Source of the DNA: Owenia fusiformis
Lineage: Eukaryota > Annelida > Polychaeta > Sabellida > Oweniidae
Reading direction: 5' to 3'
DNA: 64,000 bases
Assembly: GCA_903813345.2 (NCBI GenBank)
Contig: CAIIXF020000001.1
Location: 50,735,885-50,799,884 of the forward strand
The number at the start of each line of letters is the position of its first letter. Position 1 is the stretch's first letter. The notes beneath the pieces were generated by a model, which was not told where the DNA came from, did not search any database, and saw only the letters and a program-made list of their open reading frames with translations. Shown one piece after another: positions 27,101 through 39,100 of the stretch. Position numbers and translations under genes: made by a program.

Positions 27101-30100
27101 GAATGTTTTTTGACTTAAATTTTCACTTCAGTGTAATATTTGGACCATAAAACATACCAAAGTCTGGGATGACTTAGATATTGATAGTTCTTGTTGATTG
27201 TTTATCTAGGAAAAATCCATTTTAGGAAAAAGATCTGATTAACATTACATCTACATGTACATGTGTTTTGTCATGCAAAGATAAGAGTGAAGGGTTCTGT
27301 TTTGGTTTTTTCTAAATATGACCAATCGTATAATTGGTCACATTAGACTTGATATTATACTATGAAACTATACTTTAATTTATTCTATATTTGGTTTGGA
27401 ATTGTATCACATTATTTTAGAATTGTTCATTATGCTCTATCTTCATGTCATATATCTTCCTGATCATTATCCCATCGAACGAAGTTCGGAGGGATATAGG
27501 GAACGCCTCCGTCCGTCCGTCCGTACGTACGTCCGTCCGTCCGTACGTACGTCCGTCCGTCCGTACGTACGTACGTCCGTCCGTCCGTCCGGGCAATAAC
27601 TCAAATACCGTTGGCCCGATTTTATTCATATTTTGTATACATATACCCTATGGGGGTAGAAGTTCTGCTCGAAAGCCGATTTTCAAAATGGCCGCTCATT
27701 TCAAAATGGTGGCCATTTTAGTGCCGATTTTACAGTAATTTAGTTGCAATATGTAAAACTGTAATACAATATGTTTTAAATGTAAAATAAATTATATAGG
27801 ACATAAATAAAGCTAGAAATGTAGATACTAAAAAATCACATGGCAGCCATCTTGAAAAATGGCGGCCTTTTCTCGTTATTTTACGATTTTTGCTGTAACT
27901 TGAAAAGTAGTGGAGCGATTTTGTTCATATTTGGTATGTGAATACTATAAGCATGGCACACTGTCTAATGACACTTTTGGTAGAAGGTGGCCATTTTGAA
28001 AAATGGCGGACATTTTGAAAAATGGCCGCTATTTTAACTTATTTTACTAAAACTCTAAAAGTAGTGGAGCGATTTTGTTCATATGTGGTATGTGAATACG
28101 TATAAGCATGGCACACTGTCTAATGACACTTTTGGTAGAGGGCGGTCATTTTTCAAAATGGCCGCCATTTTAACGTATTTTACTATAACTCGAAAAGTAG
28201 TGGAGCGATTTTGTTCATATTCGGTATGTGAATACTGTAAGCATGGCACACTGTCTAATGACACTTTTGGTAGAAGGGGGCCATTTTGAAAAATGGCGGA
28301 CATTTTGAAAAATGGCTGCCATTTTAACTTATTTTACTATAACTCGAAAAGTAGTGGAGCGATTTTGTTCATATTTGGTACGTGAATACGTATAAGCATG
28401 GCACACTGTCTAATGACACTTTTGGTAGAAGGTGGCCATTCTGAAAAATGGCCGCCATTTTAACGTATTTTACTATAACTCGAAAAGTAGTGGAGCGATT
28501 TTGTTCATATTTGGTATGTGAATACTATAAGCATGGCACACTGTCTAATGAGACTTTTAGTAGGAGGCGGCCATTTTTCAAAATGGCCACCATTTTAACG
28601 TATTTTACTATAACTCGAAAAGTAGTGGAGCGATTTTGTTCATATTTGGTATGTGAATATTATAAGCATGGCACACTGTCTAATGACACTTTTGGTAGAA
28701 GGTGCCCCTTTTGAAAAATGTTCGATGGGATTCGCTACGCTTTGGCGTTGCCGTTGTTCTGGTTACACTGGATTTCATCACACAATTATGCTATTTTAGT
28801 ATTGAACTAGTTCATTTGGACATGGTAGATTATTAGGAGGCCCATGCAGCCAGCATGTACTACAGCAACCAACAGTGACACAGATGGGCTTCACTTGAAT
28901 GTGTTTAGTATTGAATGTTACAGCCTTACACCAACCAACCTGCCATGACTACTGGGAACAGGGAGCCACTATATCTGGAATCTACCCCATTGATGTAGAC
29001 AACAACGGCCCATTAGATTTCACATATGTCAACTGTGAAATGAGCCCTCAAGGTGGGGTGACTGTAGTTGAACACAATATGCCTATGGGTGAGATTGTAC
29101 GAGGACCAGAGATGGATGATAGGAGATATAATATTAGATATAGAGGGATGACAACAGCCATGTTAAAGGGACTAGTGGAGGGCTCAAGGCAGTGTCAACA
29201 GACTGTATATTACAGCTGCAACAGTGCACCTTTAAGGTAAACATCATCATTAACATTCAATATGTTCAGAACACCTGTCTTGAATCATTTTCTTCATTAA
29301 TTCATGCTGATACATTACAATGATTATCAAAAATGTTTCAATTTGATCAGATTTCTAAAGATTTTTGAATTAAGTCTGCTTAAAACCAGTAAATTCAGAA
29401 TAGCTAAGTGATCAAATATTTTTCAGTTTTTCAGACAGGCATACCTGGTTTGTGTCAGTGTTTGGGGAGGTCATTCAGACTCTTGGACATGCTGAAGGCG
29501 ACAGTGAACCATGTGGCTGCTTCACTGGTGTAGATGGCAATCTTGAATGTGCAACATGCAGCTGTGATCTAGGTAAGTTCTGTGTTATATGCAGCTGTAA
29601 TCTAGGTAAGTTCTGTGTTACATGCAGTTGTGATCTAGGTAAGGTCTAGGCTTCATGCAGCTGTGATCTAGGTATGTTCTATGTTATTTGCAGTTGCAAT
29701 CTAGTTTATTTCTGCGCTACATGAAGCTGGGGTCAAACATTTAGAAATAAAGGGTTCAATAATACTATGTGTATGTTTTTTCTTTTCTTTTCTTCAAACA
29801 AACTAGAATGAATCATTTCCGATAAACCTCCATGTTGCAAAGCATTTAACAACAATTCTTACCTGACTGTCATATGTTTCAGACTCTATAGAAGCTGGTA
29901 GTGATAATGGCACTCTACTAAGTGAGAGAAGTGTTCCTATAACACAGATGAACTTCAAGCAGCAAGGATACGGAAATGCAACTGTCACACTTGGGCCATT
30001 AAAATGTTCTGGCAAAAGTAAGATTAAATCTAAGTTTCAATAAAATGTATTTAATGAAAGGCACATTGGCTCTCAATTTTATAAATAGGGCTAATATTGA

Positions 30101-33100
30101 ATTTCAGTGTTTTTAAACTTGATAAAAGTGTGTGTTTTTATGTCACCACCAAAAAGTGGTTGGCGATTGGTGATTGGGGTCTGTAACAAATGGTGGTGAC
30201 ATCTTTTGATATTACATAAAAATGAGACATCAATGTTTGACTCTTATAATAATGATTTCAGAGTTAGAGCCAAAGGGATCTGGTGCAGTGACATTCACGA
30301 TGGGCAACTCAAGTCTGGCTTTACCTACATGGATAGATGGCGCTCTTGTGTTCAATTTCAAAACACGTCAAGAGAATGGAGTCATCTTGTATCAGTCTCC
30401 AGGTCCAAACAAGGGCAGCTTTCTCAGCATCACGTTAAAACAAAGTAGGAGCATACATAATCATTTTACTAAATGTTTAAGTTTCAACATTTTGACTGCA
30501 ATAAGCGACAACAATAATTGAAAAAAACAATTGGAACGAAGCTAAATAAATGACAACTTGGAAAAAATAGAAACAGCAACTGATGCCTTGAAAATCAAAG
30601 ATAAAACTAACATTGACATTAAAAATTGACAGGTGGTGTGTGCAACAAATAACTGAATGCCTTATATTTCAGGAAAGAATATTGAGATACAGTTCCAGCT
30701 ACAGGAAGTTTCTGACAAGGTAACCTTGGAGTCTCACCTCCCTCTTAATGATGGCCGCTGGAACAGAGTCATCATAGAACAAGACCAATACAATGCTAGG
30801 TTTGCTGTAAATGGATATCGCCAACTAGTTGACTTAGAAGAGCTGCTGAAATTGAAAGATGAGAGAGGGGATAGAAGGAAGAGAAACACAGAGGAAACAT
30901 CAGGATTTACGGGCCCATTGTACATTGGAGCTCCTCCAGGGTATGCTATAGTAACATAATACAGCTCACAAAGTTATATGTAGTTGTGATAAGCCTCTGA
31001 TTTGGCTCTGTTTGAAGTATGGAATCTTTGGGGATCTATACAGCAATTTGTCTAGGATTATTAATCCCATATCTCATATAATAGAATTTAGTGTGGGAGC
31101 AAAAGTCCAAATAAGAGGTTCCGTGTCCTTTTTAGAGGCGAGCTAAGCGACATATGTTTTCATGAACTATACGTGATACTGATCAAGAAAAATGATGTTG
31201 GCAATTCTGAATCCGCGACGGCGTTGCTATGGTAACCAAGTAAATATGCCACGCCCACTTTTAGGGGCTCTTTTCAGTGTATGGCCCCTATCTCTGTCAT
31301 TATTGCTCAGATTTAGATGAAATTCACACCAAATGGAAGGTAATGGATAATGCAATCCGATATGGCGTTGCTATGGTAACAAAGTAAATATCCCTCACCC
31401 ACTTTTAGGGGCTCTTTTCAGTGTTTGGTCCCTATCTTCGTCAATATTGCTCAGATTTAGGTGAAATTTGTACCAAATGAAAGGTAATGGAAAGAGCAAT
31501 CAAACAGTTTATAAAATATGCAAATAAGGTGATTTGCAGATTAATTATGACGTCATAACCATTTGTTCTTGCACATTTAATTTTAAGCATGATGTATAAA
31601 TCTGGGAAATTATTGTCATTAAAATGATCAGTAATGCTTTATTTTCGTTGAGTTTATTAGATTATGTCATTCATACATGTATGGTCATGAAAAATTGAAA
31701 AAATGTTATGAAAATATCCAATTAAGTTGTTGCTATGGTAACGGTATGTTTCAAAACTATCTGCTGTAAAAATAATTCTTTGGGAAATGTTACATTTTGA
31801 CCAGTTGACTGACATGTATTCCTTCGAAAATTTGATGGCAGAGAATAATCTAATAACGATAGAAACTTATCTAATTTAAATTGTGTTATATTATGATGTC
31901 ACAATGGCAATTATTAATCAGGGGCACAGCCAGCTTTCAATCAGGGGCGCAGCCAGCTTTCAATCAGGGTGGGGGGGGTGCGATCTCGGCATAAGCGACT
32001 CAAAAAATGTTTAATTTGTCTTAAATTTTACAAAAAGCTTCAAGTCAAAATCATTTTAAATCTCTTCTTCTCTCTAATGGTTCTATTTTAATTGGTTAAT
32101 GGGAGGGGGTGGGGGTGCCCCCATCACACCCCCTGGCTATGCCTATGTTTGCTATGGTATTCAGGTGAATATGCCGTCCCCAATTTCAGGTCTTTTCCAA
32201 AGTTTTGATTCTATCAGTTGTCATGATGATAGCTGTGGTGTATATGAAATTTTCATCAAATGGAAACTAAAGAATCAGACAATGCATGGGGAATGTAGAT
32301 TGACAGACTGGCATACCTGTTATGGTATGACTATCATAGCTGTTTTCGTGATTATTTTCTTGAAATATGGTAAAATTGCTCAAGATGATTCCAAATTGGT
32401 ACCTTTGGTCCGTTGACATTCACCATAAAAGTAGGTCAAAGCTGAAAATTATGATTGATTTTCATTCTATTTCTTTACATGTACAAGGGGCGATCCATAT
32501 ATTCTGATAAAAATGCTCTCATTTTGTAATTTTTTCACATATCCCTCTCATTTTTTCAGAAAATGTAGATTATGTAATTACACATACAATGCTAAAATAT
32601 TATAGCTATCGTAAATTATCAGTGAGATAAGGCTGCCATGGTAACCTGTATTAAGGGTAGACAGGTCAATTTATTATAACATATAAATATCAAAATAACT
32701 TGTTATTTTAATTATTTTAAAGCATGCGGAAATCATGCATTTTTCTAAAAAAGTTTGGTATTATTACTCGTTGTTTGTTGCTAAACAAATGTTTATATGT
32801 GCTCACTATAACATCACAACAAATCACAATAGCATTGTAGGACAGAATGGGCCAATTGACATTACATGTTATGAGACACACCAAAAATCAAATTGTCAGA
32901 TTAGGTTAATGTGGCTGATGCAGAGTGTCACATTAACGGATACATTAGGGTATACCATTAGATTTGATTATCTTTCAAGAATAAGTAAGAGGACACTGTC
33001 AGAGACATACATGGACTCATAAAGTGCATGGGCAAGGTGTTATATCTGCATAAAGAATATATAGGTAGTATTGTAAAGAGGAAAGCATGGTCACTGTTAA

Positions 33101-36100
33101 AGATCATCCGCAATCTGGTTGCAAGAAGAGCTTGCGGACAGAGAATAACACTACGATAAATTGAGATGTTACTTATGAAAAGATAGCTATCCCACTGTAT
33201 AAATTATCAAACAAGGTCAACAGGGGTATGGAACAGATCAATGAATAGTTGACAATGACTGGAAGATGCGTTTGATCTGCTTAAAATAGGTACCGGGGAA
33301 TGATTAAATTAACAAATTTATCTATTTTAGACGTTATAATTTAACTGACCTGCCTACCCTCAATACAGGTTACCATGGCAATCTTATTTCAAAATTAATC
33401 TAAGATACAGCTAAAATATTTTTGCATCATAGGTGTAATTACATAATCTACATGTTCTGAAAAAATGAAAGGAATATGTGAAAAAATCACAAAATGAGAG
33501 CATTTTTATCAGAATATATGGATCGCCCCTTGTATAAAGTATGATCAAGAAATATTATGGGCAATTCTGAATCTGCGATACCGTTGCTATGGTAACCAAG
33601 TAAATATGCCATGCCCATTTTTAGGGGCTCTTTTCAGTGTTTGGCCCCCATCTCCACCATTATTGCTCAGATTTTGATGAAATTTGCACCAAATTAAAGG
33701 TAATAGATAGAGTAATCAGACAGTTAGTAAACTTTGCAAATAGGATGATTTGCATATTGATTATGACGTCATAACTGTTTGTTCTTGCATATTTTATCTT
33801 AATCATGATGTTCTAATCTGTGAAATTATTGTCTTTAAAATAGTCAGTAATGCTTCTAACTAGTTAATTAATTTCTTTCTTTTAGTTGAGTTTATAATTT
33901 TATTTCATTCATACTTGCATGGTCATAAAAACTGAATAAATCTAAAAATATAATGAAAATCTCCAATTTATGCTGTTGCTATGGTTACAGCACGTAGCAA
34001 AACTATCTGATGTAAAAATAATTCTTTAGGAAATTTTACATTTTGACGAGTTGACTGACACATGTATTCTTTTTAAAATATGATGACAGAAAATAATCTT
34101 ATAACTATAGAAAATTATTCAATTTAAATTGTGTTATATTATGATGCCATAATGGCAATTATTAATCAGGGGTGCAGCCAGCATTCAGTTAGGAGAGGGG
34201 GGAATGGAATTGAAGCATAAGCAACCCAAAAATGTTTTTAAGATTTGTTTTGAATTTTACAAAAATTGATGCAACTTCCTTCAAAACTGAGCTAGAATCT
34301 TCAAGTCAAAATGATTTTAAAGCTCTTCTTCTATTTAATGGTTATATTTTTTGTTCATAGGGGCGCACCACCTGGCAATGCCTGTTAATCCAATATGATG
34401 TTGCTATGGTAACTAGGTGAATATGCCATCACCGCTGTTCAGGGCTTTTCCAAAGTTTTGCTTCTATCTTTGTCATGATTACAGCTTGAGCGTATATGAA
34501 ATATTCACCAAACTGAAGCTAAAGATTCAGACAATGCATGGATTATGTCAATTGACTGACTGACTGGCATATCCAATGTCGCATTAATAGCTGCTAATGG
34601 TTTTGAAATCCGAAAAATATGTTCAATGTCAATTTACATAAAAAATAATATCATTTTGGTATAGGTCAATACTTTAGCCTATTTCATCTTTTAGGTCATG
34701 TAGACATAATTTACCAATTTTGAACCGAATGGTCGGATGTCTGATTTCAAAACCAACAGCATATCTGAAATCAGGGGCTTCCATACTTCATACTTGTAAA
34801 GAAATGGAATCAATCATAGTTTGTCAGCTTTGGCCTCATTTTATGGTGAATGTCAAAGCACAAGGTTCCAATTTGGAACCATTTTGAGCAATTTTACCTT
34901 ATTTCAAGAGATAATCACAAAAAGCAGCTATGATACCATAACAGGTACTGTACTCCTGGTATTTTTCGCCTGCTATTTAGTTTCGTGCTTGGTAAAATCG
35001 CAAAAATTAATCTTAGCGAAATTGTCAATTAAATCCGGGGGATTTGTGAAATTTATTATTACATTTCGTGTTTTGTAAAATGTTTGTCAAGTGTTTTTAG
35101 GCGATTAATGGAATAGTTAGTACCAATGTCTATTACAGTGGAATCATTTTGAGCAATTTTACTTTATTTCAAGAAAATAATCACAAAGAGGAGCTATGAT
35201 ACCATAACAGGTACTTAGTATGTCAGTCAGCCAATCTACATTATTCATGTATTGTCTGATTCACCTAGCATATTCACCTAATGGTTACCATAGCAACATC
35301 ATATTGGATTAACATAGGGAGTGCTTAGAGGAATGGGGTGCGCTGGGTTCACTCACCCCCTAATAACCAATAAAAATAGAACCATTAGATAAAAGAAGAC
35401 TTTCAACTTGAAGCTTTTTGCTAAATTTTGAAGGAAGTTGCATCAATCTTTGTAATATTTAAAACCTATCTTATAAATACTTTTGGGTTGCCTGTGCCAC
35501 GATCGCAGGCCCCCTTCTGACCGAAAGCTGGCTGCGCCCCTTATTAAAAATTGCCATTATGACATCATAATATAACACAATCCAAATTTGATAACTATGG
35601 TTATTAGATTATTTTCTGTCACCAAATTTTAAAAAGAATACATGTCAGTCAACTGGTCAAAATGTAACATTTCCTAAAGAATTCTAGTTTACAGCAGATA
35701 GTTTTGTTACATGCTGTCACCAAAGCAACAGTGTGAATTGGACACTTTCATTATATTTATTCAATTTTTATGATCATACATGTATGAATTAAATAAACTA
35801 ATAAAGTCAACTAAAAGAAATAAACTAAACTAATTAAAAGCATTATACTGACCATTTTAAAGACAATGATTTCCCAGATTTATACATTATTATTAAAATA
35901 AAATATGCAAGAACAAACAATTATGACGTCATAGTTGAGAGGCAAATCACCATATTTGCATATTTTAAAAATTGTTTGATTGCTCTATCGATTACCTTTA
36001 ATTTGGTGCAAATTTCATCTAAATCTGAGCAATAATGACAAAGTTAGGGGCCAAACACTGAAAATAGCTCCGAAAAGTGGGCGTGGCATATTTACTTTGT

Positions 36101-39100
36101 TACCATAGCAACGCCATATCGGATTCAGAATTGCCAACTCAATATTTCTTGATTGCATTATCCATTACCTTCCATTTGGTGTGAATTTCAACTAAATCTG
36201 AGCAATAATGGCACAGATATGGGCCATACACTGAAAAGAGACCCTAAAAGTGGGCGTGGCATATTTACTTGGTTACCATAGCAACGTCGTCGCGGATTCA
36301 GAATTGCCAACATCATTTTTCTTGGTAAGTATCACGTATAGTTCATGAAAACATATGTCGCTTAGCTCGCCTCTAAAAAGGAAACGGAATGACCTTTGCT
36401 CCCATACTAATTTAGGAATTCAAAAAAGTTGAGGATGAACATTATTTTATGTAAAAGCACATCCATGCCATATATCAATGCCTTACCACAGCTGGCACTC
36501 GACCTGGTGATATTTCTGAGCTGACCATGAGCCATGTTTGAATCCCCCAGATCTTTTTAAACTAAAAGGCAGGACTCCATCTAGCAGTAAAATCACAATT
36601 TGTCCTAGCGGCTTCAGTTTACCCTGACCCTGATCTGATTTAGCATGTTAAATGGGAGAAGGATTGTGACCCTCTAGGGGAGCTGTCATAATGAGTTTTA
36701 TTGTTTTTGCAGGGCAGTTATGGGAGAAGGCTTGATGGGCAGTGTGAAAGGCCTTAAATACAATAACATCTATCACAACCTAGCAGAAATGATCACACCC
36801 CAGTAAGTACATAAACTGGATATATGAAGTGGTATAACTTCCAAGAGCTTCCAGAAGAAAATATTTGATATTCTAAATTGAAAATGGGAAACAATGTACC
36901 CAATTTATATGGGAATCATCAAAAGGGTCTTGAATATAATTTAACGCATATACAGGGTGGGCCAAAAAAAAGTTCACCCTTTTTCATTTTAATCTAATTT
37001 TCTTATTTTTGATGCAATGCCTCTAAAAATTTATATGTATATAGCTCAGACATTTCTGTACATGTTGTTAGGATTTGAGTGAAATTTATGCAACAGTGTT
37101 GTCATGACACCTAAAATATATTTATGGTGTGTCATGAAAAAAAAACAGAAATTCACTTCATTTACAAAATGGCGGATTTCAAAAAAAGGAAGGAAATTTG
37201 AAAAGAAGTTATCATGGTAAATATAATTTTTATGTCAGTTAATGCAAAATATTACAAAGTAGAGTGTTAATTAATAGTCAGAGTTGATGATAAACACCTC
37301 TTTAAACAATTAAGTACTCTTATAAACACCCGATACTACCATAGATGAGTTGGTCAACAAGTTACTGAAAATCCATGGTTTTATCCAATTTTCCTCATTT
37401 TTACGTTCACAATATTGATAATAATTTGATGGTTTTATGTAATACACTTATGATATAATTACAAATGAATAAGTTATTAAATTCTACATAATATAATTTG
37501 TACAAGATGCCATTTTAATTCTGTTCATGCTTTATAGTGCAGGGAAAAGGGGTACTCAGAGTTGGGAATACTAATACTGGTGATTTTATTGCAAGCTCAG
37601 AGTCATTGGGCACCCCTTAATCCCCCCTGACTTATGGCCCCCAAATAGCCCTGATCTCAATGTTATGGATTATTTTGTGTGGGGTGAACTAGAAAAACAT
37701 GTTCATAGTGTTCCCATCCATTCAGTTCAAGAACTCCAACAAAGAATAACTTTATGTTGGGAACAATTATCACAACAATCAATTAACGCGGGAATAAATA
37801 AATGGCGTCATAGACTAAAACTGGTTGTGCAGGAACAAGGAGGACATATTGAACATTTACTTTAAAAACAAAACAGCCAAAGACACACCTAATGTTATAT
37901 ATCAACCTTGTTTAGAAATGTCTCAGTTATCTACATATCAATTTTTTAAGGAATTGCATCAAAAATAAAAAAAATGAGATTAAAATGAAAAAGGGTGAAC
38001 TTTTTTTTGGCCCACCCTGTACATGTACATACATCTATTAAGTTTGGGATATCTCTTCATCTGTAACCAGTAACATCTGTTACATCTGTAACACCTGGTT
38101 GTTACCTATCCAAATTACCCATACAATACCTGAATCAATCCTAATTATCTTGCAGGACAATTGGTGTGTTGAGAGGCATACATTCAGCATGTGACACTGC
38201 CCCCTGTATGAATCAGGCCCAATGTATTGAACGATGGAACAGCTATCTCTGTTTGTGTAGAGATCCAATGTCACATTTTGGCAAGAACTGTGAACTAAGT
38301 AAGAAATCTCAAAATGATATGTTAATGGATTCTGTAATGTTATTTATAATATTTGCTGATTTCGAAATGCATTGAATTGTACAATTATTTCAGTGTCCGG
38401 CTTTAAGATTATATACATCTTATATATTATCTATTTAAGTGATATACAGTATATCTATATGTACAACCACATACCCATAGCATAGGAGGGGGGTTGGGGT
38501 GTTCAAGCGAACCACCTCCTAACTAATCATTTTTTCAAAATCACCATTCTGAGCAGTTTTCGAGTGGTGTTGGGCCAAAGTTGTCAAAGTGAACCCCCTG
38601 AAATTTTTTGAAATCTAAACTCCCTTGGCAAAAGCTGGCTACGGGCCTTAACCATCCATTGAAATGGTCCAGATTGATTTAGTTAATAATAACCTTGAAC
38701 ATTTTCAATTAACCCTTTAATTTCAGATATCAACTCTGCCCTACTAAGCCTACATTCCCCTGGAAGCTTCCTCATCTACAAATCGCCCATTGAACCTGAC
38801 CTCATCTCCTCGGACATCCAGTTTGGCTTCCGTACCTCCGCCTCTGATGGCCTCCTGATCTTCATCCACGATCATCTGAATAACTTCCTTCAGATGGAGG
38901 TACAGAATACGAATGAGTTCGTACTGAGGTTTAACGTCATGTTTGATATCAAGGAGGAGAGATTGCTCATTGAGAAAAGTAAGATCAATCAATTCATATT
39001 GACTTGTGTATGTTTTTATGGCTAATACTTGATATAGTTCTATTGACAACCGTATTTTGGCCCAGAAGTCACAAAGTTTTTGTATTATATGCAGATACAG

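Larger units (their letters stand above)
26051..28908 (+). other. Receptor intron 10
   Basis: Exons 10 and 11 join directly in phase and match the family without a gap, so no exon is expected here. The 3' part holds the CCGT-microsatellite element at 27469-28735; the remainder is AT-rich with no recognised feature. Confidence 0.75.
30941..36712 (+). other. Receptor intron 15, filled by a fold-back element
   Basis: Exons 15 and 16 join in phase 2 within LamG4, so the 5.8 kb between is intron. Almost all of it is the fold-back element 31085-36413 with a mariner-like element inside. No coding exon seen. Confidence 0.8.

Noticed and set aside
27396-27738. Arg/Pro/Ser/Val and Thr/Asp/Gly-rich frames on both strands
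   Set aside because: Produced by the CCGT/ACGT microsatellite.
28079-28714. Frames with MAAILTYFTITRKVVERFCS repeats
   Set aside because: Translation of the 136/154-bp non-coding array; no start context, no homology.
32735-33022. 95-codon frame in intron 15
   Set aside because: Lies inside mariner-like element 2 and is not similar to an intact transposase; treated as part of the relic.
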